Shown: positions 12,252 through 22,612 of the stretch, piece after piece
How positions within the stretch are numbered: the stretch's first letter is position 1
Layout: each line of letters opens with the position of its first letter
Source of the DNA: Megaustenia siamemsis
Lineage: Eukaryota > Mollusca > Gastropoda > Stylommatophora > Ariophantidae
Length of the DNA: 64,000 nucleotides
Assembly: GCA_032433765.1 (NCBI GenBank)
Contig: JAVIAB010000102.1
Span: 10,128,491-10,192,490, forward strand
Direction: 5' to 3'
Notes under the pieces: model-generated
What the model saw: only the letters and a program-made list of their open reading frames with translations
Databases searched by the model: none
What the model was told of the DNA's origin: nothing
Made by a program: the position numbers and the translations under genes

Positions 12252-12480
12252 TATGATAGATGGTAGATATGCAACATAGGTGGAATTGTAGATGTACAAC
12301 AGAGGTGGGATGGTAGATGCACAACAGAGGATGATGATAGGTGTACAACAGAGGTGAGATGGTAGGTGTACAACAGAGGTGAGGTGGTAGATGTACAACA
12401 GAGGTTAGATTGTTGATGCACAACAGTGGTGAGATGGTAGATATACAACAGAGATGAAATTGTAGATGCACAATAGAGGT
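12252..12480 (-). repeat. 25-bp minisatellite, about 9 copies, joined to LINE-Q
   Basis: The unit on the plus strand contains GAGATGGTAGATGTACAACA. It is the reverse complement of the array at 21797-22612. It joins a LINE-Q fragment at almost the same point as that other array does, just 5' of GGCTCAGGCAAAAGCAGC. Confidence 0.9.
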
Positions 12481-12692
12481 CAGATACACAATGGCTCAGG
12501 CAAAAGCAGCTTTCCAAAAAATGAGGAAGTTACTTGCAATCCATTTTTGACAATGGAAACAAGACTACAAGCTCTTAAATATTATATAGAGCCAGTCTTA
12601 ACACATGAATGTGATATATGGACAATAGGACAACAAACAAATAAAGTACCGGAAGCTGTAAAAATGTGGTTTTACAGAAGAATGTTGAGAAT
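12481..12692 (+). mobile_element. LINE-Q RT C-terminal fragment, 5' half
   Basis: The frame includes RLQALKYYIEPVLTHECD and MWFYRRMLRI, the typical L..Y..PVLTYG(C/D)E.W and RRMLRI(P/S)W region of invertebrate LINE reverse transcriptases. It is broken after MLRI by insertion of repeat R and continues at 13133. Confidence 0.75.
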
Positions 12693-13132
12693 TTGGCGAC
12701 CGATGTGATGAGTTTTGCATGGACTTCCGGTCAATATGGCGGATAGACGACAGGAAACCGTTGAGGCACTGTCTGAAAAGTGTTCATTGTTGCAGTTTCA
12801 TAAAATTCTAAATCCGGTTGGCTTACTGAGTAGTACTCTATGCACACCGTGAGTTGTGGCATCCTGATGTGTTTCTATATCTAGATTTTTTGTGATGAAT
12901 GATGATACCGTATGACGAAGGACAGTTTAGATGCGTTCACTGTAGGTGCTATAATACGCCTTATGTCTTTTGACGTGTGCTGTGTTTCCTACGATGGGTA
13001 CTACAACTAACTTTCTCTGTTTGGATATTCGATGAGATGTTAATTCCGATGATTCCACTGGCACTGGCGGTTGAGCAATTGTGGATTTTCATTCGTTTGT
13101 TGTGATACCAGGGCCTTCTAATAACCATAACC
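12693..13132 (+). mobile_element. Repeat family R, copy 2, inserted in a LINE with target-site duplication
   Basis: The 440-bp element lies between two copies of ATGTTGAGAAT (12682-12692 and 13133-13143). The LINE coding sequence resumes directly after the second copy. It contains TTCCGGTCAATATGGCGG near its 5' end and finishes AATAACCATAACC. It carries about 30 bp at its 5' end that I do not see in copies 1 and 3. Confidence 0.82.
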
Positions 13133-13440
13133 ATGTTGAGAATACCATGGACAGCTAAGAAGAGAAAACATTCTGAAAGAGGCCGAAGCAAAAAGAGAGC
13201 TAATTTCCAATATTAGGAAGAAACAATAATTATTTTTGGTCATGTAATGAGAAGAGAACAATTGGAATATATTGTAACAACTGGGAATATTGAGGGACGA
13301 AGAGATAGAATAAACCAAAGAGAAAAGATACCAGACAGCTTAAGAGAATGGCTTGGCAGAAGGTCAACAACAGAAATGACAAATAACTGTCGAGATCGAA
13401 AGTTGTGAAGAGACATGATCACCTATGCCTGCAGACATGG
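13133..13440 (+). mobile_element. LINE-Q fragment, 3' half
   Basis: It resumes the element at 12481-12692 (MLRIPWTAKK in one frame, then FGHVMRRE, then the GGCAGAAGG and AGACATGATCACCTATGC 3' region). There are several frameshifts, and it ends in a TA run at 13447. Confidence 0.72.
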
Positions 13441-13447
13441 TACTTGA

Positions 13448-13517
<70 letters not shown>

Positions 13518-13799
13518 GTCCGAGTCATAGCACAATTACAGTGGTTCTCAAATACCAAATATTATCTCAACGTTCATCACTTACGCCATTTATTTTATTA
13601 TAGGGTTCGGGCAACGAAACCAAGGACTTAACTCTGGCGTTGTCTCTCTTTTCTCTACAGTTAGGGGTCATCTAATGACAGTTTAGAGAACCATCGAATA
13701 AAGTACGATGTTAAGAAAACGTTATTCTTACGAACTGAAATAATTTATGTCTCTAAAATTATAATTTACATTATATGTATATATATATATATATATATA

Positions 13800-14105
13800 A
13801 TCGTCAGACCTAAACTACGATATAGAGATATCTGTAAATCATCTCTGAATGACTTCTCCATCTGTGAAAACGACAGGGAACATCTGGCAAGTGATCGCAC
13901 ATCATGGAAAGCATATTAAAGGAATGGTATAACATCACTTGAGACTGTGCTAAGGCAAAACTTAGAAGAGAAAAGACTCATGGAATAGGATTTAAAACCC
14001 TGTGGATCAGTGGGCCTGAGTTGTTCATTCAGTGGCCCTGCGTGTTTGTTAAACATTGGTGGAATTAGCCACGAGAGAAGCTGTTCGACAAAAACATAAC
14101 CTCAA
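13800..14105 (+). mobile_element. CR1/L2-like LINE C-terminal fragment with Cys-His tail
   Basis: The frames read RPKLRYRDICKSSLNDF, then LASDRTSWKAY, and near the end ISHERSC. The order LRYKDxxK, A.DR..W(R/K), and a terminal C-x2-C...SHxRxC zinc-finger-like motif is typical of the 3' end of an abundant LINE ORF2 in invertebrates. It has stop codons. A second copy is at 20850-21265. Confidence 0.7.
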
Positions 14106-14161
14106 AAAAAAAAATTACACAATAGCCTCCACCAGACCGTATGACAAGACGATAAAGGGCC

Positions 14162-14207
<46 letters not shown>

Positions 14208-14222
14208 TACACACACACATAT

Positions 14223-14649
14223 AACTACCGGTCAGTATGGCGGATAGGCAGCAGGAACCTTTGAGGCACAGTGTGAAAAGTGTTCTCTATTGCAGTTCCT
14301 CAATATTCCATACCTGCTTGCTGCTGGACTGAGTTTAGTGCCATGTGCACACTGTGAGCTGTGTTTTTCATCCGGATCGTGTTTCGATATTCCGATTGTT
14401 TACGATGAAAGATGATATCGTTTGAAGAAGGACAGTTTGGCTGCGTTTACATTCGGTGCGGTTACGTCTTATGTCTTTTGACGTGTGCTGTAGGTGCTAG
14501 CATGGGTATTGCAGCTGTCTCTTTCTTTATCATTCAATGCGATGAGATGTTAACTCCAGTGATTCCACAGGCACGGGCGGTTGAGCAATTATTAATTTTA
14601 ATTCGCTTTTAGTGATACCGAGGCCTTCGTCTAACTACAACTACAACCT
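14223..14649 (+). repeat. Dispersed repeat family R, copy 3
   Basis: It starts ACCGGTCAGTATGGCGG directly after a TA/CA run and ends CTACAACTACAACC. Colinear with copies 1 and 2. The ORF-length frame at 14412-14612 is not shared with the other copies and is not considered coding. Confidence 0.7.
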
Positions 14650-15560
14650 TATTGTAAGTGAAATCATTACCACCATGCAACATAAATATAGTCGGTACAA
14701 ATCGGATACAAGTGCAGAGCCTCAAATACTTGGCCATAATAATAACATCAGATGGAAGATGCTACAAATAAATAAAGAGTTGAATAGAACAGCCAAAAGC
14801 AGCATTTCAGAAAATGAAAAAACGTTTTATGCAACAAGTCTGTGTCAAAAGAAGTTAGAAAGAGAGTTCATCAATGCTACATAGAGGCAGTGCTGACCTA
14901 TGGAAGCGAATCACGGACAGTAGACAAATTAAAAGACGATTAGAGGTCACAGAGATGGGATTTCTCAGAAGAATGTTGAAGTTCCCTGGACAGCTAAAAA
15001 GACCAATGAGGACATTCTCAAGGAGACCAACACAAAAAGAGAGTTCCTAAAAAACATCAGAAAGAAGCAATCAACATATTTCGGGCACATATTGAGAAGA
15101 GGAAAATCGGAATACTTGGTTACAACTGGCAAAATACGGAGAAAGAGAGATTGCGGTCGACAAAGAGAGAATATACTAGACAGCTTGGTGTCGTGGCATA
15201 GAAAACTCTCCACAACAGAGTTGAGACGAAGTATTGTGAATAGATAATTGCAGAAGCACATAATCGCCTACATCACCCGGTATATGTAAGTAGATAAGTA
15301 AAGTACCCCCGTCACGCCAAGTGTCGTATAGGGAATATGGTGTTAGTGATCATAAATTTACAGACCTTCAGCACATGATTTTTGGGGTAATGTGGTCGGT
15401 ATTACGCCCGTGCTGCTTTACTTTCCCAGAAAAAAATCCGGTACCCATTTAAGGCTGGGTGAACCCGGAGCCGTCGAACCTTACCCCTTGTCCTTTGTAG
15501 TCCAGTTCACTAACAACTGAGCTATCGCTGCTCCCACCCGGTATATGGCACACAATTAAT
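14650..15560 (+). mobile_element. LINE-Q fragment interrupted by a SINE
   Basis: Decayed frames show ILGHNNNIRWK (YLGH.IT.DG-like), then MGFLRRMLKF, PTQKESS, and the 3' terminal CATAATCGCCTACATC region that also ends the copies at 61340 and 62490. A SINE sits at 15287-15534 inside the last 30 bp; the LINE end (GGCACACA) resumes after it. It stops about 65 bp from P450 exon 4. Confidence 0.72.
15287..15534 (-). mobile_element. SINE-S1 copy with 13-bp target-site duplication
   Basis: Reverse-orientation S1 with head GGGAGCAGCGATAGCTCAG and the shared body and ACTTTAC end. The direct repeat CACCCGGTATATG flanks it at 15274-15286 and 15535-15547. Part of the B-box region has a deletion (head shortened near 15478). 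Confidence 0.88.
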
Positions 15561-15625
15561 TATTTTGTAAACACATATGAATACATGAGATCAGGTAATT
15601 AACAATTATTCTAACGTTTCAATAC

Positions 15626-15800
15626 CGAATCAGTTCCAGCAATATAGAGGACCTCCATTGAAACAAGAATGTCTTCAAAATCCATTGTTTTGTCAGAGAG
15701 AAGCGAGTGAATAAGATTCGGCTCATCAGGATTCAATGTTCCATTTTTTCTCCGATCTTCTAGAATTTTTTGAGCTTCTTTGATATGCTTCAACGTGTTC
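15626..15800 (-). CDS. Cytochrome P450, exon 4 (helix G to I-helix)
   Basis: After the split Ala codon the exon encodes NTLKHIKEAQKILEDRRKNG and continues to the I-helix end MEVLYIAGTDS. The I-helix oxygen-activation motif of P450s is (A/G)Gx(D/E)T(T/S). Here, joined with exon 5, it reads AGTDST, so the acidic residue is kept but Ser stands where Thr is usual. The acceptor is TTTTCTAG ending at 15801. The donor is a weak GTATTG after 15626, and the exon ends in phase 0. A LINE and SINE cluster ends about 60 bp downstream of the donor in the next intron. Confidence 0.9.
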
Positions 15801-15884
15801 CTAGAAAACAGCAAGGAAGAAAATAGTTTCATTCGAATCAAAACGTTACAGTCAAAACATAAAGATAACTTAAATAATGAAAAA

Positions 15885-16090
15885 GAGCAATGAAGACATA
15901 CTAAACGATTTCGACATTAAAAAGAACTGGCTTACAAACGCGATTCTACAGAGGAAATTAAAATACTATGACCCAGTGAAAAGACAGCAGGTTGGAAAGA
16001 ACAATAATGGAAGGCTTTGTTCTTGGGTGACGTATCAGGGGCAGGCAAAATAAAGGTGATCTCAAGACATCAAGGTGACCTTGAGCATGA
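15885..16090 (+). mobile_element. LINE RT C-terminal fragment
   Basis: Frames read NEDILNDFDIKK, then LKYYDPVKRQQ, then a region corresponding to GRQ and QDI. This is the KLKYFGHxxRxxGLE...GxRxRGRQ...DI order of LINE C-termini, degraded. The next stretch, LARDRHFFRHAVVNR, is where the 61-bp minisatellite begins. Confidence 0.6.
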
Positions 16091-16810
16091 CATCATAAGA
16101 AATTCGTGATCTGGCTAGAGACAGACATTTTTTCAGGCATGCTGTGGTGAATCGAACGTTCTGTGGAAGATCTGGCTAGAGACAGTGATTCTTCCAGACA
16201 GACTGTGGTAAATGCAACGTTCAGTGGAAGATCTGGCTAGGGACAGCGATTCTTCCAGACAGACTGTGGTAAATACAACGTTCAGCGGAAGATCTGGCTA
16301 GGGACAGCAATTCTTCCAGACAGACTGTGGTAAATACAACGTTCAGCGGAAGATCTGGCTAGGGACAGCGATTCTTCCAGACAGACTGTGGTAAATACAA
16401 CGTTCAGCGGAAGATCTGGCTAGAGACAGCAATTCTTCCAGACAGACTGTGGTAAATACAACGTTCAGCGGAAGATCTGGCTAGGGACAGCGATTCTTCC
16501 AGACAGACTGTGGTAAATGCAACGTTCAGTGGAAGATCTGGCTAGAAACAGCGATTCTTCCAGACAGACTGTGGTAAATGCAACGTTCAGTGGAAGATCT
16601 GGCTAGGGACAGCGATTCTTCCAGACAGACTGTGGTAAATGCAACGTTCAGTGGAAGATCTGGATAGAGACAGCTATTCTTCCAGACAGGATGTGGTAAA
16701 TGCAACGTTCTGTGGTGGATCTGGATAGAGACAGAGATTCCTTCAGAAAAGATGTGGTGAGTTCAACACTTTGTGGGAGACCTGGCTAGTGATAGATATT
16801 TTTTCAGACA
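16091..16810 (+). repeat. 61-bp minisatellite, about 11 copies, from a LINE 3' end
   Basis: The unit contains GATCTGGCTAGGGACAGCGA, TTCTTCCAGACAGACTGTGG and AAATACAACGTTCAGCGGAA. The first unit still encodes LARDRHFFRHAVVNR, the A.DR..FR..V C-terminus of the LINE fragment just upstream. The central units are nearly identical, and the last two diverge. Confidence 0.9.
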
Positions 16811-17003
16811 CAGCTAAATAAGGAGAAACATTTATATTGTAACTTTATCAGACCAAGATATCAGACTTTTTAGACTACACTCGGTGAAACAGACAACAGA
16901 CACATCTCTAAACAAAGACAACAGACACATCTCTAAACAAGGAGAACCATTTCTGTTGTGAGTTTATCAGACCAAAATCGCACGATGAGTTGTTATTACT
17001 TAC
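16811..17003. other. P450 intron sequence, no element recognised
   Basis: Contains a short local duplication (ACAGACACATCTCTAAACAA twice, near 16900 and 16921) and two GAGAA(A/C)CATTT...TTTATCAGACCAA segments, i.e. a decayed repeat of about 115 bp. Confidence 0.5.
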
Positions 17004-17208
17004 GCTCTTAGAAACAGTCTGCAGTGCTCATAGCCTCTGTAAACTTTGTTTCTGTAATAGTCATGGATGAGAGATTGGCCAGTCAGAGACTGATGTATAT
17101 ATTTTAACACTTCTCCAGACAACTTAATAAACTGGGCTCTACCCGGATCACTCATCGCGTCTGAGTCCAGAAACCCGTGTCGAGCGTTGAAGCAAAGTAC
17201 AGCAACGC
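17004..17208 (-). CDS. Cytochrome P450, exon 3 (helices E-F region)
   Basis: The exon encodes 67 full codons, reading VAVLCFNARHGFLDSD onwards to YEHCRLFLR. The segment RYAAEC-VAVLCFNARHGFLD across the exon 2-3 junction matches the family pattern in which a Glu-Ser/Cys is followed by a hydrophobic stretch and an R-x-G-x-L motif (ICYILFEKRIG-like in vertebrate mitochondrial P450s). The acceptor is TTTTTTTAG ending at 17209 and the donor is a consensus GTAAGT after 17004. It enters with two bases (completing Cys) and leaves in phase 2. No ATG-initiated open frame in this stretch flags it; it was found by joining flanking exons. It appears intact. Confidence 0.86.
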
Positions 17209-17449
17209 CTAAAAAAATTAAGACAGTTTTTTTTTTCTTGTGTGTAAAGTCTTAAATGTGAAACACGGTTTGCAGACAAAATATTTCTAGAAAATAAATG
17301 ATTGATTAACTTGATGAGTCTCTAATTCGTTAGTTGATTTATCACCTAGCAGAATGGTTGCTTGGCTAGTTTATTGTTGCTAGTTGTATGGTTTAGATAA
17401 ATATAAACTCTTACAAAAGAGGCAAAGGTGTCAACTCGCCCTCAATAGA

Positions 17450-17775
17450 GACAAATGGCGGGAGATTCAACGAGCCCTATGGGCGGTCTAAAGGAAATGG
17501 AAGGATCAAGAATAGAGAAAATGGTGGGAGATTCAACGAGCCCTATGGGCGGTCTAAAGGAAATGGAAGGATCAAGAATAGAGACAAATGGTGGGAGATT
17601 CAACGAGCCCTATGGGCGGTCTAAAGGAAATGGAAGGATCAAGAATAGAGACAAATGGCGGGAGATTCAACGAGCCCTATAGGCGGTCTAAAGGAAATGG
17701 AAGGATCAAGAATAGAGACAAATGGTGGGAGATTCAACGAGCCCTATGGGCGATCTAACGGGACTGGAAGGATCA
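17450..17775 (+). repeat. 66-67-bp minisatellite, about 5 copies, from a LINE 3' end
   Basis: The unit contains GGGAGATTCAACGAGCCCTA and GGAAATGGAAGGATCAAGAA. The first copy, in the frame before the array, reads LALNRDKWREIQRALW, the A.NRDKWR..(Q)RAL end of an RTE-type LINE protein, followed by CCCTATGGGC as in the LINE end at 12190. Confidence 0.88.
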
Positions 17776-17904
17776 AGTTGTCTAGGTTGTTAGTAAGTGG
17801 AGCGATCTATTAGTTGGCTGATCAGCAGATTTAATATTTTTTGTTTCTGGCTGGACATGTAGGTTGGCTGGCTGGTTGGTTAGTTAGTTGAACAATTTAT
17901 TAGT

Positions 17905-18535
17905 TAGCTGGTTAGATGTTTGGTTGATTGTTTGGTTAACTGGCTCTTTGATTGGTTGGTTAACTGGCTGTTTGGTTGGTTGGTTAACTGGCTGTTTGGT
18001 TGGTTGGTTAACTGTCGTTTTGGTTGGTTGGTTAACTGGCTGTTTGGTTGGTTGGTTAACTGCCGTTTTTGTTGGTTGGTTAACTGGCTGTTTGGTTGGT
18101 TGGTTAACTGGCTGTTTGGTTGGTTGGTTAACTGGCTGTTTGGTTGGTTGGTTAACTGTCGTTTTGGTTGGTTGGTTAACTGGCTGTTTGGTTGGTTGGT
18201 TAACTGTCGTTTTGGTTGTTTGGTTAACTGGCGTTTTGGTTGGTTGGTTAACTGGCTGTTTGGTTGGTTAGTTAACTGGCTGTTTGGTTGGTTATTTAAC
18301 TGGCTGTTTGGTTGGTTAGTTAACTGGCTGTTTTGTTGGTTAGTTAACTGGCTGTTTGGTTGGTTAGTTAACTGGCTGTTTGGTTGGTTAGTTAACTGGC
18401 TGTTTGGTTGGTTAGTTAACTGGCTGTTTGGTTGGTTAGTTAACTGGCTGTTTGGTTGGTTAGTTAACTGGCGTTTTGATTGGTTGGCTAACTGGCTGTT
18501 TGGTTTATTAACTGGCGTTTTGGTTTTTTAGTTGT
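17905..18535 (+). repeat. 24-bp minisatellite rich in GGTTGGTTAACTGG, about 26 copies
   Basis: The unit reads CTGTTTGGTTGG followed by TTGGTTAACTGG with two classes (GGTTGGTTAACTGG then GGTTAGTTAACTGG), the second class dominating after 18265. Unit length is divisible by three, giving a Trp-Leu-Val-rich open frame that is not a gene. Confidence 0.95.
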
Positions 18536-18539
18536 ATAG

Positions 18540-19100
18540 TTCTTTGGCTGGTTGGTTGATTCCATTGTTGGTTGATTAGTTGGCTGACTGGTTGTTCGGC
18601 TAATTTGTTGAACAATTAGAGCATGTATTTAATGTATTTCAAGAAGGTTTTAAAGGTCGAAGAATACCAGCCACATAAGAATATAAGACAATACTAGGAG
18701 TATAATATATGGATGCGTCCGTATGTGGATAGTAGGTCCCGTTACAGCGTGTGTTGTTTCGAAATACAGTTACACGCGGTGTCCATCTTGGATTTAGTGT
18801 TCTGCTATTGTCTGTTGTAGTTGTTTAACTTCCGACAGGCTTGTGGATGGTGGGAATTCTCGTTGTTAAGTGGATATTTTCTTCTTTTCGATCGGGATAT
18901 ACATATCGATGATAGGTCATTATTCTACCGGGTTGAGACTGGATTGGTCCGAACACTGTAGTGATATGTTAATTACTAATGAAACGATAATCTCCAATAC
19001 AACTGTACTGAACCTTTATTCTTGTATTCTTGAAACACTGTTTATTAAATTCAATGACGAACTGTCAATCAATCAATTGTCAAACATTTCACTCAACATA
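18540..19100. other. No gene recognised
   Basis: Unique-looking intronic sequence. On the minus strand near 18790-18815 it reads AATCCAAGATGGACACC, comparable to the ATGGCGG-type 5' ends of repeat R, so an unrecognised retroelement may start here. Confidence 0.35.
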
Positions 19101-19104
19101 TATT

Positions 19105-19440
19105 AAGTTCTAAAATCATCAATGCCCTCCGAGATGTTGGAAGAGCACATGACTTCGACAAATACAGATCCACGTCACTTCTTCGGATGATGGAAATGGG
19201 AGTTAAGATGGGCACAGCCAGAAATGAGAAACTTAGTGGTCGTGTAAGAAGACTTATCAACCAACGTAGAACTGGAGTCGTCAGTCGCTGGACACTGAGG
19301 GAATTGCTGAGGAGGGGATCTGAGCACCTATGGACATGTTCGGAGTGCAATGATGATGACCCGCAAATAACTCAATAAGTTCTAAAAACAGTTCTCGCTA
19401 CGTGATCTATTCAACTAAAGTTCAACAATGAAATAACAAC
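19105..19440 (+). mobile_element. 3' tail of the RNase H-bearing LINE, second copy
   Basis: The frame reads MGVKMGTARNEKLSGRVRR and ends HLWTCSECNDDD, nearly the same as the C-terminal tail of the element at 83-2540, in opposite orientation. It is 5' truncated at about 19105. Confidence 0.85.
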
Positions 19441-19969
19441 CAAGATGGTTTTACATATAAAAACCTGCTTCTGAATATTATCAATTGTCCATGTTCACAC
19501 TTTGTTAATTTCTTGGAGATGTCCAACCGACCACAACCCCTTGCACACGTTGCGAAGAGAGGTTTGTGTCAGATGCTCCGAAATCAAGACCAAGCCACAC
19601 AGGCCCACTCTGGTCAGACTCGCATTACGACGAAAGGCACTCCTTGTCACGATTTTAGTTGAGATGTTGAGACACTGTTATATCATCCCATCAGTGAAGG
19701 CAACTGCTGGTCAGTACTGTTTGCCTAATGCAAACCATCAGTACCCAAGGCAGTGAGAGTCGCCACCATTAGACTTCAATCCAGGCGACAGCAGTTATTG
19801 GTCTTCTGTGCATCAGTATTGGCTGCATCACTGAGCAACCACCCCTTTCCACTGCACAGCTCCACTCTCACTCTGAGCTCTCTAACCGACTCTCTCCTAA
19901 CTGACAAAACTCTCAACTGACAAAACTACATCATCCTATTTTTACGTCACTTTTCTCCCCCTTCGCACT
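19441..19969. other. No gene recognised
   Basis: Mixed sequence without a supported frame, RNA or mobile-element motif. The 84-codon frame at 19502-19756 has no family resemblance. Confidence 0.4.
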
Positions 19970-20572
19970 GCACTGCAACAATTCTGTCTCTACCTATTTT
20001 GGCGCGCAACAATTCTGTCTCTACCTATTTTGACGCGCAACAATTCTGACTCTACCTATTTTGACGCGCAACAATTCTGTCTCTACCTATTTTGGCGCGC
20101 AACAATTCTGTCTCTACCTATTTTGACGTGCAACAATTCTGTCTCTACCTATTTTGACGCGCAACAATTCTGTCTCTACCTATTTTAACGCGCAACAATT
20201 CTGTCTCTACCTATTTTGGCGCGCAACAATTCTGTCTCTACCTATTTTGGCGCGCAACAATTCTGTCTCTACCTATTTTGGCGCGCAACAATTCTGTCTC
20301 TACCTATTTTGACGCGCAACAATTCTGTCTCTACCTATTTTGACGCGCAACAATTCTGTCTCTACCTATTTTGGCGCGCAACAATTCTGTCTCTACCTAT
20401 TTTGACGCGCAACAATTCTGTCTCTACCTATTTTGACGCGCAACAATTCTGTCTCTACCTATTTTGTCGTGCAACAATTCTGTCTCTACCTATTTTGGCG
20501 CGCAACAATTCTGTCTCTACCTATTTTGACGCGCAACAATTCCGTCTCTACTCATTTTGGTGCGCAATTCCA
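19970..20572 (+). repeat. 31-bp minisatellite, about 19 copies
   Basis: The unit contains CAACAATTCTGTCTCTACCT followed by ATTTTGGCGCG. Units alternate GGCGCG, GACGCG and rarer forms. It has the same period as the 9150-10545 array but unrelated sequence. Confidence 0.95.
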
Positions 20573-20849
20573 CGTTTACAATTGTTTTCACCATCGCATC
20601 GGCGAACGCCTATATCCGACAGCGGCTTTGTCGTCCAACTCACTCACTGCCTCGTGAGAAGACTCGGGAGAGTTAGTAGGCTACGGGAGTAAACCCAAAC
20701 AGAAAATCCGGAGGGACGGACCCTAAGGCAGTCGATGGTGTATTATCCATCTTCTGGCATTCCCTGCAGCTCAACTTTGTTTCCGAACGTAAGGACCAAG
20801 TCCCTCCTTCGGAACGCTTCAAAGAGGAGACGAGAGGGGGGTAGTGCGT

Positions 20850-21265
20850 TTTGGGCATAGCATTATCTCCATATTATTGGCCCAGGCATAACAAGCAAGC
20901 TGAAATGGCAGTTCCATCCTCGTTAGGACACAGCAGAAGGAAGGCACAATCTCTCCGGAAAGAGACCAAAGGGCATACCAGTGCTGAGATATAAGGATGT
21001 TTGCAGGGCTTCCTTGAGGGAATTTTCTATAATTGAAAAAAAGAAACTGGGAAAATGTGGCTGCGGATCGTAGCACATTGAGAGCAAACATTTTAAAAAT
21101 GGCACAGAAACTTTCGAGACAGTGCTGATGTCAAGTTCAGAAGACAAAAGGCGCAAGAGAAAGGAGACAAGCCGGGTACCGCGGGTACGCCTTGCTCGTT
21201 CTGTAGATGGATCTGTCTGTCCAGGATTGACAAATTTAGCCACGAGGAAAGATGTTCAGTAAAGC
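20850..21265 (+). mobile_element. CR1/L2-like LINE C-terminal fragment, second copy
   Basis: Frames read PVLRYKDVCRASLREFS, then SSEDKRRKRKET, and near the end CSFCRWICLSRIDKFSHEE, a Cys-x2-Cys...SH...C tail like the 13800-14105 copy. It has frameshifts and stops. Confidence 0.7.
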
Positions 21266-21339
21266 AGCACCCAGTATGAGATACTAATACTTTACCAAAC
21301 TACTGACGTATCATGGTTGTTATTACTGTTAACTACTGA

Positions 21340-21796
21340 CTTGTCATGTTATTTATAATTTCTGTAGTTGACCTTCTGCCAAGCCATTCTCTTAAGCTGT
21401 CTGGAATCTTTTCTCTTTGCTTCCCTCTATCTCTTCGTCACTCAGTTTTCCCATTTGTCACAATATGTTCCAGATATTCCCTTCTCATAACACGGCCAAA
21501 ATAATGATGATTGTTTCTTCCTAATATTGGATATTAGCTCTCTTTTTCTGCTTTTGCCACTTGCAGAACGTTTTATTGCCATTCTTTGTTGTCCATGGTA
21601 TTCTCAACATTCTTTCGTAAAACTAAATTTCTACAGCCTCCTGTGCCTTTCTTGTATGTTGTCCTATTGTCCATGATTCACATCCATATGTTATGACAGG
21701 CTCTACATAAAATGTAAGAACTCTTTTTTTTGTTTCTATTGTGAAAAATGGATTACTCAGCATCTTCCTAATTTTTGGGAAAGCTGCTTTTGCTTG
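21340..21796 (-). mobile_element. LINE-Q RT C-terminal fragment (minus strand)
   Basis: The minus strand gives AQAKAAFPK, a YVEPVITYGCESWTIG-like segment, ERMLRIPWTTK and FGRVMRREYLE in changing frames. These match 12481-12692 plus 13133-13440 in order. It abuts the 25-bp minisatellite at its 5' end. Confidence 0.75.
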
Positions 21797-22612
21797 AGCC
21801 ATTCAGCATCTCACCTCAGTTGTACATCTATCATCTCACCTCTGTTTTACATCTACCATCTCACCTCTGTTGTACATCTATCATCTCACCTTTGTTGTAA
21901 ATCTACCATCTCTCCTTTGTTGTACATCTACCATCTCACCTATGTTGTACATCTACCATCTCACCTCTGTTGCACATCTACCATCTCACCTCTGTTGTAA
22001 ATATACCATCTCACCTCTGTCGTAGATATACCGTCTCACCTCTGTTGTACATCTATCATCTCACCTCTATTCTACATCTACCATCTCACATATGTTGTAC
22101 ATCTACTATCTCACCTCTGTTGTACATCTACTATCTCACATCTGTTGTACATCTACTATCTCACATCTGTTGTACATCTACCATCTCACCTCTGTTGTAC
22201 ATCTACCATCTCACCTCTGTTGTACATCTACCATCTCACCTCTGTTGTACATCTACCATCTCACATCTGTTGTACATCTACCATCTCACATCTGTTGTAC
22301 ATCTATCCTCTCACCTCTGTTCTACATCTACCATCTCACATCTGTTGTACATCTACCATCTCACCTCTGTTGTACATCTACCATCTCACCTCTGTTGTAC
22401 ATCTACCATCTCACATCTGTTGTACATCTACTATCTCACCTCTGTTGTACATCTACCATCTCACCTCTGTTGTACATCTATCATCTCACCTCTGTTTTAC
22501 ATCTATCATCTCACCTCTGTTGTACATCTATCATCTCACCTCTGTTGTACATCTACCATCTCACCTCTGTTGTACATCTATCATCTCACCTCTGTTTTAC
22601 ATCTACCATCTG
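21797..22612 (+). repeat. 25-bp minisatellite, about 32 copies
   Basis: The unit contains CATCTACCATCTCACCTCTG followed by TTGTA. It is the reverse complement of the 12252-12480 array and, like it, sits at the 5' edge of a LINE-Q fragment. The interval 22613-22840 has nothing recognisable. Confidence 0.95.

Noticed and set aside
17888..18531. 127- and 203-codon Trp/Leu-rich frames as membrane proteins
   Set aside because: They are pure translations of a 24-bp minisatellite in two overlapping frames of the same strand.
20673..21243. Minus-strand frames of 61-106 codons
   Set aside because: The plus strand of the same stretch encodes a recognisable LINE C-terminus, so these are shadows.
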